DNA of 64,000 nucleotides from Candidatus Peregrinibacteria bacterium GW2011_GWF2_38_29 (GCA_000992695.1 LBUS01000002.1:1-64000); one strand, 5' to 3'. Counted from the first letter of the stretch, positions 23,218 through 31,965 are shown. Made by a program: numbers and translations. Notes: generated from the letters alone by a model not told the origin.

Positions 23218-23648
23218 AAAACATTACCAGCGCTATTATGGGAAAAATCCATCATGGCGAAATAAAAATGCGTTCGAGATTATATTATATTCTTGGATCG
23301 TTGCTTGCGATAAGCGGATTGGCGGCTTCGATTATTGTTTCGGTATTTTTTATAAGCTTAACGCGATTTATGTTGCGTGCCCATGGCCCTATGGGGCAAA
23401 TTCGTTTGGATCAATTAATATCAAGTTTTCCTTGGTGGGCGCCGATATTTGCCATTATATCTTTAGCGACAGGTTTGTGGCTTCTTCGTAAGTATGAATT
23501 TTCTTATAAAAGAAAGCCATGGATGATAATCATAGGCTTTATTATTACGATTTTAATTGTTGGAATTGTTATTGATATGATTGGTTTAGACGATGTATGG
23601 TTGCGTCATGGTCCGATGAAGGGAATTATGGGACGATTTTCGAGATAA
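23202..23648 (+). CDS. membrane protein, putative anti-sigma partner
   Basis: 148 residues. A 25-residue cytoplasmic N-terminus (SKELKNITSAIMGKIHHGEI) is followed by three membrane segments (about 30-52, 72-90 and 103-125). Short loops with HGPMGQIRL and a C-terminal HGPMKGIMGRFSR repeat a His-Gly-Pro-Met motif that could bind a metal. The overlap with the sigma gene suggests an anti-sigma or signal-receiving role, but no classical zinc anti-sigma motif (HxxxCxxC) is present. It is followed by about 150 bp without a gene. Confidence 0.65.
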   Translation: MSKELKNITSAIMGKIHHGEIKMRSRLYYILGSLLAISGLAASIIVSVFFISLTRFMLRAHGPMGQIRLDQLISSFPWWAPIFAIISLATGLWLLRKYEFSYKRKPWMIIIGFIITILIVGIVIDMIGLDDVWLRHGPMKGIMGRFSR

Positions 23649-23800
23649 CAGTTAAGTACTTAATGTAATGGTGTTAGACCTGGTTAGCCGATTAGAATTG
23701 TTAAGATTGCGGTAAAGGTTTGTTGTATTGTTTTTATTCTTGATTTAAATAAGTTATGGGTATATATTCATTATGGTTTTATTCTTTAACTAAATGGATT

Positions 23801-24055
23801 ATGCCAAACTTTGATAAAATGGGCCCTGCTGGACAAGGGTCTATGACTGGACAGGGACTTGGTTCTTGTTCCGGAAATCAGCAATCAAATATGGGAGGTA
23901 GGATGGGACGTGGAACGGGTTTTGGAGGAGGAAGAGGATGTTGCGGAAGAGGGTTTTTTCGAAATTCTTCAGTTTCTCTTGAAGATCAAGAGAAATTCTT
24001 GGAGAATAGACTTGAAGCCGTTCGCAAGCTTAAAAAATCTAATCCCATAAAATAG
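23801..24055 (+). CDS. DUF5320-type Gly/Cys-rich small protein
   Basis: I place the start at the ATG at 23801 (MPNFDKMGPAGQGSMTGQG) because DUF5320 proteins begin MP.xDxxGPxGxGxMTGxGxGxC. This gives 84 residues. A Gly/Cys/Arg-rich core (GGGRGCCGRGFF) is followed by a C-terminal helix (LEDQEKFLENRLEAVRKLKK). Such proteins commonly sit beside DUF134 genes and iron-molybdenum-cofactor-type proteins and are thought to bind metals, which is inference. The next gene begins with a GTG that overlaps its TAG stop. Confidence 0.7.
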   Translation: MPNFDKMGPAGQGSMTGQGLGSCSGNQQSNMGGRMGRGTGFGGGRGCCGRGFFRNSSVSLEDQEKFLENRLEAVRKLKKSNPIK

Positions 24056-24330
24056 TGCCTCGACCAAGATTATGTAGAAGAATAGGGCTTAATCCTAAAG
24101 TCACTTTTTATAAACCTCAGGGAATTCCAATGAGGCATTTAAAAACGATAGAGTTGACCCATGAAGAATGGGAAGCTTTGAGATTAAAGCATATGGAAGG
24201 GCTTGGCCAAATAGAGTCCGCAAAAAAAATGGATACATCTCAAAGCACTTTGCAGAGGATTTTATCTTCCGCTCAGAAAAAACTTGGACAAGCGGTCGTA
24301 AAAGGATTAGCTGTTAAAATTATTAAGTAG
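24055..24330 (+). CDS. DUF134 family DNA-binding protein
   Basis: 91 residues starting with GTG directly in the stop of the preceding gene (MPRPRLCRRIGLNP), the canonical DUF134 start. The family pattern FKPxGIPxRxLExxxLTxxExEALRL appears as YKPQGIPMRHLKTIELTHEEWEALRL split by variation. A sigma-region-4-like helix-turn-helix follows (GLGQIESAKKMDTSQSTLQRILSSAQKKL). DUF134 proteins are small putative transcription regulators. Coupled translation with the DUF5320 gene and its place before YibE/F suggest that it controls this metal/redox cluster. Confidence 0.85.
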   Translation: MPRPRLCRRIGLNPKVTFYKPQGIPMRHLKTIELTHEEWEALRLKHMEGLGQIESAKKMDTSQSTLQRILSSAQKKLGQAVVKGLAVKIIK

Positions 24331-24332
24331 CC

Positions 24333-25445
24333 ATGGAGAAAAAGAAATTTGTATTGACGTACGTGGTAGTTGGAATATCGGTTTTGATTTTAATGTCGGT
24401 TATACCAGGACAAAGCCAAAAGTTTTTTTTAAACGAACAAGGAGATAAATATATTCATGAATTTATACATGGAGAAGTTCAAAGAACAATGCCTTTGTTA
24501 GATGAAGACGAGGTTCAAGTTCTTGGAGTTAAAGTGAATTCAGGCAAAGAAAAAGGAGAAATGATCAGTGCTCCCGTGAGTTCAATGAATAATTTTAATA
24601 CATATAGCATTGGCGATGAAGTGCAGATTTATAAAATGACCGATACGGCAACCGGAAGCGTTAGTTATGAAACTGCTGATTATTATCATCAAGACGGTAT
24701 TCAATGGGTTTTCGTTATTTTTGCCGTGATTGCGATTGTAATAGCTCGTAAAAAGGGGTTAACCGCTATTTTAAGTATTATTATTTCGTTGATTCTTTTT
24801 TATTTTGTTTTCTTGAAAATGATTATGGCCGGATATTCGCCATTGATAGCTTGCTTTCTTTTTGTCTTTATAGTAACTGCGCTGACTATTCCGCTTATTC
24901 ATGGATTTAATAAAAAATCGTTATCTGCCATGTTGGCCATTTTGATTGGGTATTTCTTTTCAATTTTGATTTCGTTTGTTTTTAAAAATATCGTGCAATT
25001 AGGCAATGTTCCGGATGAAGAATTTCGTATGCTTGGGGCCGTATATCCAAACATTGGTCTTTCGGATATATTAATTGCTTCTTTATTTATGGGTGCGATA
25101 GGGGCTTTAATTGATACTGCTATTTCAATATCTTCCGCTATTTTTGAAGCTTTAAAAGGGCATTTGAATAAGACTTTTGGTCAAGTTTATAAGGTTGGCA
25201 TGGAAGTTGGTAAAGATGTTCTTGGTTCTATGATAAATACTTTGCTTTTTGCATATTTGGCTAGTAGTTTGCCTTTTTTAATTATTGTTTCATTGAGTAA
25301 GGGGAGCAGTTTAATTGAATTGGTGAATATGGATTTTATAGCATTGGAATTAACCAGGACATTTATTGGGGCCATATCTCTCGTCGTGTTAATACCAATC
25401 ACAGCTTCAATCTCCGCATATTATTTTACAAAAATTAAAAAATAG
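24333..25445 (+). CDS. YibE/F family membrane protein
   Basis: 370 residues. One membrane segment at the N-terminus (about 8-24), then an extracytoplasmic beta domain (about 30-125, with DEVQVLGVKVNSG and YSIGDEVQIYK). Seven more membrane helices follow (about 128-365). Family hallmarks are GLTAILSIIISLILFYFVFL, a DILIASLFMGAIGALIDTAI segment and GKDVLGSMINTLLFAYLASS. YibE/F proteins are polytopic and poorly understood; a transport role is assumed. It starts 2 bp after the DUF134 stop and is followed 2 bp later by the glutaredoxin-CcdA gene, so the genes form a tight operon. Confidence 0.85.
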   Translation: MEKKKFVLTYVVVGISVLILMSVIPGQSQKFFLNEQGDKYIHEFIHGEVQRTMPLLDEDEVQVLGVKVNSGKEKGEMISAPVSSMNNFNTYSIGDEVQIYKMTDTATGSVSYETADYYHQDGIQWVFVIFAVIAIVIARKKGLTAILSIIISLILFYFVFLKMIMAGYSPLIACFLFVFIVTALTIPLIHGFNKKSLSAMLAILIGYFFSILISFVFKNIVQLGNVPDEEFRMLGAVYPNIGLSDILIASLFMGAIGALIDTAISISSAIFEALKGHLNKTFGQVYKVGMEVGKDVLGSMINTLLFAYLASSLPFLIIVSLSKGSSLIELVNMDFIALELTRTFIGAISLVVLIPITASISAYYFTKIKK

Positions 25446-25447
25446 AT

Positions 25448-26509
25448 ATGAAGAAATTATCATTATTTTTACTTGTCTCTTTTGTATTAGTTATTTGTTT
25501 TACAAATATTGCTTTTGCCGAGAGTAATGCGTCAATTTTGTATTATGGTAATGGATGCTCGCATTGCGCAAAGGTTGAAGAATTTATTAAGAATAATGAC
25601 CTTAATATTGAAATTGATAAAAAAGAAATTTATCAAAATATGAAAAACGCTGAAGAGTTTAATAAATTATGTGATAGCGAGGGCATAGGCTTGATGGATA
25701 GGGGAATTCCATTTTTTTACACTGAAGATGGGCAATGTATTATTGGGGATGAGTCAATTATTCTATATTTGCAAAAGTATAAAAATTTGCCTATAGAAGA
25801 GCCTTTATTACAGAAAAGTGAGCGCACGGAGCAAGGTTTTTCCGAAGTTTTGACATTGCCTGTTTTGATCGGGGCGGCACTTGTTGACTCAATTAATCCG
25901 TGTGAATTTGCAGTATTGTTAATTTTAATGACGACAATCCTTGCGTCAGGGAATAGAAAAAGAGCTTTTTGGTCAGGTATTGCTTATTCTGCTTCAATTT
26001 TTATTTCTTATTTTTTGATGGGGATTGGTCTTTATTCTATAATTTCGAGTATAGATACAACTGCAGTTTTTCTTAAAATCATTGGTTTGGTAGCTATTAT
26101 TATTGGTATTTTTAATTTAAAGGATTTTTTTTGGTATGGAAGATTGTTTGTTATGGAGGTCCCATTGAGCTGGCGCCCAAGATTGAAATTATTCGTGAAA
26201 TCTATAACCGGTCCCGTTAGCGCATTTTTGACTGGATTTCTTGTAAGTTTATTTTTATTGCCTTGTACGAGCGGTCCTTATATTGTGATTTTGGGTATGC
26301 TTGGTCATGATGAAACCTATTTGAAAGCGGTTTTATTTTTAATTTTGTATAATTTGATTTTTATATTGCCGATGATTGCGATCACTATTGGCGTTTATTT
26401 TGGCATGAACGTTGAGGAAGCCGAGAAAACAAGGGTAAAAAATTTAAAGATATTGCATTTAATTGCCGGAATAATCATGTTGGGAATGGGTATATTATTG
26501 GTTGCATAG
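25448..26509 (+). CDS. glutaredoxin-like domain fused to CcdA/DsbD-type membrane domain
   Basis: 353 residues. A signal peptide (about 1-24) is followed by a thioredoxin/glutaredoxin-like domain (about 27-115) with the redox motif GCSHC (residues 36-40) and a cis-Pro loop (RGIPFFYTEDG). A DsbD/CcdA membrane domain with six helices comes next (about 135-350). It bears the two conserved half-motifs DSINPCEFAVLLI and LLPCTSGPY, whose cysteines pass electrons across the membrane. It probably moves reducing power from the cytosol to extracytoplasmic thiols or metal-bound thiols. It is the last gene of the YibE/F operon. Confidence 0.85.
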   Translation: MKKLSLFLLVSFVLVICFTNIAFAESNASILYYGNGCSHCAKVEEFIKNNDLNIEIDKKEIYQNMKNAEEFNKLCDSEGIGLMDRGIPFFYTEDGQCIIGDESIILYLQKYKNLPIEEPLLQKSERTEQGFSEVLTLPVLIGAALVDSINPCEFAVLLILMTTILASGNRKRAFWSGIAYSASIFISYFLMGIGLYSIISSIDTTAVFLKIIGLVAIIIGIFNLKDFFWYGRLFVMEVPLSWRPRLKLFVKSITGPVSAFLTGFLVSLFLLPCTSGPYIVILGMLGHDETYLKAVLFLILYNLIFILPMIAITIGVYFGMNVEEAEKTRVKNLKILHLIAGIIMLGMGILLVA

Positions 26510-26570
26510 ATTGATGGTATATTTTTATTTTTAATGACTTGCAATTATTTTTTGCGTGTGTTAAGTTTTT

Positions 26571-26597
26571 ATTAATTGCAATAATATTGCAATTAAT
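26571..26597. promoter_or_regulatory. 12-3-12 inverted repeat, probable Fur-family operator
   Basis: ATTAATTGCAAT and its exact complement are separated by AAT. It lies 12 bp before the ATG of the Fur-family gene. Extra TTGCAAT half-sites occur at about 26539 and 26602. The dyad TTGCAAT-AAT-ATTGCAA fits the size of Fur/Zur/PerR boxes. Confidence 0.7.
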
Positions 26598-26608
26598 AAT
26601 TTTGCAAT

Positions 26609-27037
26609 ATGTCTTATTATAATTATGCAGAGCGCGTTCTCTCTCAAAATGGTTACAAGTTGACCATCCCACGAATGATCGTTTTAGGATTGCTTGAATC
26701 ATCCGATGTTTCGCAAAATGCGTATGATATGGCGAGAAAAATTACTTCGTCCGGTAAAACCGTAGATACGGTTTCTATTTATAGGACTTTGGCATTGTTA
26801 AAAGAACTCGGTCTTATCCATGAAATGTCTGAAGGAAAGTTTATTGCTTGTCAAAAATTTGATTGTAAAGATTCATCACATTGTCATCATCAGTTTGTTT
26901 GCAAGTCATGCCGTAAAATAGAGGAAATTCACGTAGATGATAGGTTTTTTGTGAAAAAGATAGCAAAAATATTTCCTAAGTTGTTAATAGATTCACATAG
27001 TTTTAAATTTGAAGGTTTTTGTGAAAAATGTAAGTAA
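26609..27037 (+). CDS. Fur-family metal-responsive repressor (Zur/Fur/PerR type)
   Basis: 142 residues. The winged helix is N-terminal (about 8-80, with NGYKLTIPRMIVLGLLESSD and KTVDTVSIYRTLALLKELGL). The dimerisation domain has the structural zinc cysteines CKSC and, at the C-terminus, CEKC. Extra Cys/His ligands lie in between (DCKDSSHCHHQFVC). HCHHQFVC is the usual HxHHH-like signature, partly changed. The metal could be zinc, iron or manganese; location next to a ZIP transporter favours zinc. The operator overlapping its promoter suggests autoregulation. Confidence 0.9.
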   Translation: MSYYNYAERVLSQNGYKLTIPRMIVLGLLESSDVSQNAYDMARKITSSGKTVDTVSIYRTLALLKELGLIHEMSEGKFIACQKFDCKDSSHCHHQFVCKSCRKIEEIHVDDRFFVKKIAKIFPKLLIDSHSFKFEGFCEKCK

Positions 27038-27061
27038 AATAATATTTAACAATAATAAAAA

Positions 27062-27814
27062 ATGGATACAATATGGATTTATGCGTTTATGAGCGTTGTC
27101 GTTGTTAGTTTAATATCATTGATAGGTGTTGTGACATTGTCGGTAAAAATCGATAAGCTTCGAAAGATTTTGATTTATTTAATAAGTTTTTCAGCCGGTG
27201 CTTTGATAGGAGACGCATTTATTCATTTATTGCCAGAAGTTATAGAGGAAAGCGGAGGATTTTCTACAGCAATATCTTTATATGTGATTTTGGGTATAGT
27301 TGTTTCGTTTATAATAGAAAAATTTATTCATTGGAGGCACTGTCATATGCCGATTACAACAGAGCATAAACATCCTTTTGCCTGGATGAATTTGTTTGGA
27401 GATTCAATCCATAATCTTATTGATGGGCTTATTATTGGCGCGGCGTATTTGGTAAGCATCCATGTTGGGATAGCAACTACTATTGCGGTGATTTTGCATG
27501 AAATCCCTCAGGAAATAGGAGATTTTGGTGTTCTTATCCATGGTGGATTTTCTGTAAAAAGGGCTATTTTATTAAATTTTGCTACAGCCTTGACAGCAAT
27601 ATTTGGAACTGCTGTGGTTTTGATTTTAGGGGCTCAATTGGAGGGTTTAAGTCTTTTTCTTGTACCATTCGCGGCAGGTAATTTTATATACATAGCTTCA
27701 ACCGATTTGATTCCGGAGCTTCATAAAGAGACCACCGTTTCTAAATCTACACTTCAACTCGCGTGGTTTATGTTGGGAGTATGTGTAATGCTTTTATTAT
27801 TACAGCTGGAATAA
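27062..27814 (+). CDS. ZIP-family divalent metal transporter
   Basis: 250 residues with eight membrane helices. Helix 4 carries GDSIHNLIDGLIIGAAY and helix 5 AVILHEIPQEIGDFGVLIH, which provide the binuclear metal site (HNxxD and HExPxE). The loop before helix 4 is His-rich (HWRHCHMPITTEHKHPFAW), a common metal-binding loop in ZIP carriers. It should bring Zn2+ (or Fe2+/Mn2+) into the cytosol. It starts 24 bp after the Fur-family gene and is probably in its transcript, giving a simple repressor-importer unit. It ends five bases before the convergent ABC-F gene. Confidence 0.92.
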   Translation: MDTIWIYAFMSVVVVSLISLIGVVTLSVKIDKLRKILIYLISFSAGALIGDAFIHLLPEVIEESGGFSTAISLYVILGIVVSFIIEKFIHWRHCHMPITTEHKHPFAWMNLFGDSIHNLIDGLIIGAAYLVSIHVGIATTIAVILHEIPQEIGDFGVLIHGGFSVKRAILLNFATALTAIFGTAVVLILGAQLEGLSLFLVPFAAGNFIYIASTDLIPELHKETTVSKSTLQLAWFMLGVCVMLLLLQLE

Positions 27815-27819
27815 ATTAT

Positions 27820-29310
27820 TTACAGCAATTCTTTTAGATCCAGCAATTCATTAAACTCTATTTGCTCAACGAATTCCGGCATATGGGAGACGAGAATGAT
27901 TGCGCCTTTGTAGTCATTGATTGCTTTGGCAATGACCGGCAAATGACGGAAATTGATGTGATTTGTTGGTTCGTCGAGAATCAGTAAGCCCGGTTCTTGT
28001 AAAACAAAACGGGCATAGCAGAGTAAGCCTTTTTGTCCTTCGGAAAGTGATCCGACTTTGTTTTTCATTAATTCGGAAGTGAGCAGAAAGTGCGCGCCTG
28101 TGGCATAAACTTTTTCGATTGAAGGTTCTTCCATCATTTCAAGAAGTGAGTCATATGTTGTTTTGTTGAAGTCCAAGCCCGAAAAGTCTTGTTGATAATA
28201 TCCGACTTTTACTCCTTCGGTAATTGAAGTTCCTTTTGATTCGCCGGCTGCTAATTCTTTAAGGAGTGTGCTTTTCCCGATGCCGTTTGGTCCGGTGATT
28301 TTTAATTTACTACGGCTAAAAAGTTTCATTTCCACTTTTTTTGAAATTCTTTTGTGACCGACAATTATTCCAACTGAAGATATTCTTGATATTACTTCTG
28401 ACCATGTTTGAGCCGGAATAATGAAATTTTTGATGGTTTTATCATCACGCCTGACCTCAACCATATTTTCTTCATCTTCTTCGGCTTCATCACGCAGTTT
28501 GCTTGCGAGCTTGCGCATTTTTCCCCCTTTATGAGCGAAGAAATTTATTTTGTCTTTTCTGTCTTGAATATTTTTTTCCAGTTGAGCGTTTTTTCTGCGT
28601 TCACGTTCAAGGTTTCCGGCAATTTGTTCAATTACATCAAAATAGTCGCCAACATATTGTTCAACCTTTTTTGTATAAACGTCGAGATTTAAAACTCCGT
28701 CCGTGAAAGAATTCAAGAAATTTGCATCGTGAGAAATAACGATAACGGTTTTTTGATAGCCCATTAAGAATCCCGTCAAATGATCGATGCCGTCTGTGTC
28801 TAAATTGTTCGTAGGTTCATCAAGTAGCAAGATATCCGGTTCTTGAATAAGCGCATATGCAAGCAGAAGTCTCGCCAATTGTCCTCCCGAAAAATCTTTA
28901 ATTTTTTTGTTTAAATCCGCTTCAAATTGAACAACTTCAAGTACGTCTTTTATTAATTTATCGATGTTGCGAGGCACTTCTTGAAACGCGGTTTTGAAAT
29001 ATTCCAAAACAGTGTGTTCGAAAAATCTTTTTGGCATAACTTGAAGTCCGATGCCGACAGATGCTCCATTCAAGACGTTTACTTTGCCTGAAATTGGCTT
29101 TAAAGTCATATCTTTTGCTACGTCTTCTTTTGCATCGACTGCTCCTAAAATCAATTTAAAAATTGTGCTTTTCCCTGCACCATTTTGCCCCATGATTGTG
29201 ATTTTTGCATTTTCACGAACAGAAAAATCCGCCTCACTTAAAATGGGTTTATTGTGGTCGTAAAAAAACGAAACCTTGTCGAATCTGAGTACTACATTGC
29301 CGTGTTCCAT
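27820..29310 (-). CDS. ABC-F family ATPase
   Basis: I prefer the ATG at 29310 (MEHGNVVLRFDKVSF; 496 residues) to the upstream TTG. Two ABC domains are present and there is no membrane domain. The first has GQNGAGKST, the FSGGQLARLLLAYAL signature and LLLDEPTNNLD. The second has GPNGIGKSTLL, LSEGQKGLLCYAR and LILDEPTNHI. A charged linker of about 80 residues (NLERERRKNAQLEKNIQDRK) separates them, as in translational ABC-F factors that act on the ribosome E site. The second Walker B is followed by N rather than the usual acidic turn. The subfamily cannot be fixed by eye. Confidence 0.9.
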   Translation of the reverse strand: MEHGNVVLRFDKVSFFYDHNKPILSEADFSVRENAKITIMGQNGAGKSTIFKLILGAVDAKEDVAKDMTLKPISGKVNVLNGASVGIGLQVMPKRFFEHTVLEYFKTAFQEVPRNIDKLIKDVLEVVQFEADLNKKIKDFSGGQLARLLLAYALIQEPDILLLDEPTNNLDTDGIDHLTGFLMGYQKTVIVISHDANFLNSFTDGVLNLDVYTKKVEQYVGDYFDVIEQIAGNLERERRKNAQLEKNIQDRKDKINFFAHKGGKMRKLASKLRDEAEEDEENMVEVRRDDKTIKNFIIPAQTWSEVISRISSVGIIVGHKRISKKVEMKLFSRSKLKITGPNGIGKSTLLKELAAGESKGTSITEGVKVGYYQQDFSGLDFNKTTYDSLLEMMEEPSIEKVYATGAHFLLTSELMKNKVGSLSEGQKGLLCYARFVLQEPGLLILDEPTNHINFRHLPVIAKAINDYKGAIILVSHMPEFVEQIEFNELLDLKELL

Positions 29311-29493
29311 GTCTTTGTAATTTATAGTGTTTAAATTAGTAGCGGTTTTATCGGGAAAAGGCAAGTTTTGTTTGTTGTATTTAAGATTGAAAAAACTTTA
29401 ATTAAGATCATCATAGGAGCTTTTTTTGATGATTATATCTCAACCATATACTTTTAACGTGAGAATGATGCAAGATCGTGATACTGTTTATTT

Positions 29494-29829
29494 ATGAAAA
29501 ATAGAACATTGAAAATTATCTTTGCCGTACTGCTTTGTGTCTTTATTTTTATAGCGGCGAACGTGGCGAGACAGGCTTGGGCGTTTAGAGTTCATAAAGA
29601 TTATTTTAAGCAGCCTATTGAACAGCAAAAAATTCAAGAATGGATGACTTTTAGGCTTATTGAAAGGCGTTACAATGTTAAGTCTGAAGCTGTTTTGCAT
29701 AAGACGCTGTCTTTTCCGGAATTCAAGAGCCCGATTTCCAATTATTGTGTAAAGGAGAAGTTGGATTGCAATAAATTGATTATAGACCTGGAAAACTACA
29801 GAGGATTAAATTCAAATAAAGTACCATGA
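29494..29829 (+). CDS. small membrane-anchored hypothetical protein
   Basis: 111 residues. One N-terminal helix (about 5-25, LKIIFAVLLCVFIFIAANVA), then a basic soluble domain with two cysteines near the end (NYCVKEKLDCNKL). Family unknown. A TACTGT box ends six bases before the ATG, so the mRNA may be leaderless. Its TGA overlaps the ATG of the DedA gene (ATGA), so the two are translationally coupled, and it may act with the DedA protein. Confidence 0.6.
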   Translation: MKNRTLKIIFAVLLCVFIFIAANVARQAWAFRVHKDYFKQPIEQQKIQEWMTFRLIERRYNVKSEAVLHKTLSFPEFKSPISNYCVKEKLDCNKLIIDLENYRGLNSNKVP

Positions 29830-30419
29830 TTGATTATATTGTAAGATTTTTAGATGGGAACATTTATTTGTTTTTGTTGATTATTCCATTTTTAGGGCAA
29901 CTTGGTATTCCCGGTAGTATGTTTTTTGTTTTATATGCCGGATCTCAAGCGAATAATTATAATGATTTATTTGTGTTCTTTATTATTGTGCTAATTTCTG
30001 AAATTGCAGGGGATTTATTGAGTTATGGCGTTGGAAGATTGTTTTGGGAGACGGCTTTGGTTAAAAGGATATTGCATCATAAAAGAGTTAAAAAAGTATT
30101 TGATAAAAGTAAGCTTTTTATGGAAGACAAAGGTGGGGTTAGTATATTCCTTTCAAGATTTCTTGTTACCGGGATAGGGGCGAGCGTAAATTATATATCC
30201 GGTTTGGAGCTTTATAGTCTTAAAAGGTTTGCATTTTTTGTTGTTACGGGAGAAATTCTTTATTCTGTCGAGCTTTTATTTTTAGGTTATTTTTTTAAAG
30301 AAACATTTGAAGAAATTGCGAATTTGTTTACGAATTTTAGTACACTTATAATTTTAGGGTTTGTTTTATATATTATTTGGAAAAATGCTTTTAGAATGAG
30401 TCCATCCGATAACTCGTAG
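29826..30419 (+). CDS. DedA/VTT-domain membrane protein
   Basis: 197 residues with about five hydrophobic segments. The family's re-entrant GxxGIPxP-like region appears as FLGQLGIPGSMFFVLYAG (about 23-40). The EIAGDLLSYGVGRLFW segment and the GGVSIFLSRFLVTGIGASVN segment (about 100-119) contain the conserved E/D and R residues of the VTT domain. DedA proteins are thought to flip or transport phospholipid carriers and depend on the proton gradient. It is coupled to the small membrane protein before it. Confidence 0.85.
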   Translation: MIDYIVRFLDGNIYLFLLIIPFLGQLGIPGSMFFVLYAGSQANNYNDLFVFFIIVLISEIAGDLLSYGVGRLFWETALVKRILHHKRVKKVFDKSKLFMEDKGGVSIFLSRFLVTGIGASVNYISGLELYSLKRFAFFVVTGEILYSVELLFLGYFFKETFEEIANLFTNFSTLIILGFVLYIIWKNAFRMSPSDNS

Positions 30420-30458
30420 GTGGTATCTTTTGATGTGATTGCGGCGTACTGTTAAATT

Positions 30459-31082
30459 ATGAAAAAACTTTTTATCTTATTTGCAGTGATTTTGTTTGTT
30501 TCGGGGTGTACAAATACGGTTGTTCCGGCTCAGGATGTTCCGGTGCCAACGCCGACGCCAGTTGTTTCCGCTCCAGTTGTTCTGCCAAGTACGCAAATTT
30601 ATAATAACGGTACTTACAATTTTGAATTTACTTATCCTGTGGAATTTGTTTTTGCGAATCCGGTTTATACCAATTTTGAGAATCAAATTGTTCAGATTAA
30701 TCTTCCAAAAAGTGCTTATCCAAGCACTAATTTTGGTGATGCCGCTTTTGCGGTTGGCTCGGTTTATACCAAAACATTGCCGGAATGTTTGAAGGTCGGA
30801 TCGGATAAATTTAGTGAAACTTTTGACGCAAAAAATTCAGTTGTTATAAATGGAGCTACTTTTTACAAAGCTTCTGCATCTGATGCGGGGATGGGTAATC
30901 TTTATGAATCAAGAGGCTTTTTGACTTATCACGATAGTAATTGTTTTGAAATAGTCGAAATGCTTCATTCCACCCGTATTGAAAATTATCCTGAAAATAC
31001 GGTCAAAGAGATTGATAAAGCTTTGATTTGGCAAAGACTTGATGACATTTTGAATACTTTTAAATTTATTTCAAATCCTTAA
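30459..31082 (+). CDS. putative lipoprotein, 207 aa
   Basis: A lipoprotein signal peptide ends in the lipobox VSGC (Cys near residue 17), followed by a Pro/Val/Thr-rich tether (VPVPTPTPVVSAPVV). The remaining 160 residues form a beta-rich domain with YNFEFTYPVEFVF near its start and two cysteines (LPECLK and SNCFE). Many bacterial surface lipoproteins with a PsbP-like or unknown fold begin this way; I cannot assign a family. Its end overlaps the convergent methyltransferase-like gene by 17 bp. Confidence 0.7.
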   Translation: MKKLFILFAVILFVSGCTNTVVPAQDVPVPTPTPVVSAPVVLPSTQIYNNGTYNFEFTYPVEFVFANPVYTNFENQIVQINLPKSAYPSTNFGDAAFAVGSVYTKTLPECLKVGSDKFSETFDAKNSVVINGATFYKASASDAGMGNLYESRGFLTYHDSNCFEIVEMLHSTRIENYPENTVKEIDKALIWQRLDDILNTFKFISNP

Positions 31083-31965
31083 TGGTTTTAAGTTTTTTTG
31101 CGAATCTTCGTCTTAAATCGTCTACAGCTTCTTGTTTTACAAAAATTTCTATTCCCATTTTTGAGTTTTCTTCGAATTCCGGAAATACTTTTTTTAATGA
31201 TATGAACCCATGTTGTTCAAATATTTTTAGAAATTTTTCTTCTAAGAGTACAGTCAATATGATATCTCCGTTTTTCGTAAGCCTATTTAGTTCTTCGACC
31301 ATTAAATCAAAATAATTTTTTCCGGTTTGCGGATGTCTGAATAGAGCATCATCTCTGTCGCTTCCTGAGTCTAGTCCGCAAATGCAAAACACTTTACCAT
31401 TGTTGCCCATGTCGTTCATTTTTGACACATAAGTAAGTGCGTCGGCTTCAACCCAAGACATTGGAAATCCTTCTACGTTTTGGCTATAAATTGCTGCTAT
31501 TTCTTGGTCGCCTTTTAAAGCATCCTCCGCTATTTTTTGTGCATTTGCATATGGATTTTTATAAAATAAATTCTTCCTTAAAACATCGACTCCAACATAT
31601 GATTTTGTTTTACAGTATTGAGCCATTTTTCTTGGTATCCATGAATCACACACTTTGCCGCATCCAAGATCTATGAAGTCTTTATTTGCAATCAAATCAA
31701 TTATTATTTTACCTTTTCGACTTAAGCCAGTCCTTTTTAAGTCTTCGATGAGGCCTGGATATGGTTCAAAGCTTGGAGGTTGATCTCCATTAAGCATTAA
31801 TACTGCCAAATGGTTAGACATTAACGTTTCCGGGCTTGATACAAGAGTTGTATTCTCTACAACAACGCGACTATCATCAGGCAGTTTTCGCGTTAATGTT
31901 TCTTTTAACGTCTCAGATAGCTCTAATGATTCCTCGTGTGACTCTTGTGGTTTTGATGTATTCAT
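31066..31965 (-). CDS. putative SAM-dependent methyltransferase-like protein
   Basis: 299 residues, soluble. The middle has a Rossmann motif I, KDFIDLGCGK (about 114-123), then YVGVDVLRKN as the acid residue after strand 2 (about 144-153), and VFCICGLDSG in a motif IV position. A 100-residue N-terminal region is specific. The C-terminus (SLKKVFPEFEENSKMGIEIF) resembles the last strands of a methyltransferase fold. No substrate can be inferred. It is divergent from engB and ends in the convergent lipoprotein gene. Confidence 0.55.
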   Translation of the reverse strand: MNTSKPQESHEESLELSETLKETLTRKLPDDSRVVVENTTLVSSPETLMSNHLAVLMLNGDQPPSFEPYPGLIEDLKRTGLSRKGKIIIDLIANKDFIDLGCGKVCDSWIPRKMAQYCKTKSYVGVDVLRKNLFYKNPYANAQKIAEDALKGDQEIAAIYSQNVEGFPMSWVEADALTYVSKMNDMGNNGKVFCICGLDSGSDRDDALFRHPQTGKNYFDLMVEELNRLTKNGDIILTVLLEEKFLKIFEQHGFISLKKVFPEFEENSKMGIEIFVKQEAVDDLRRRFAKKLKTIKDLK

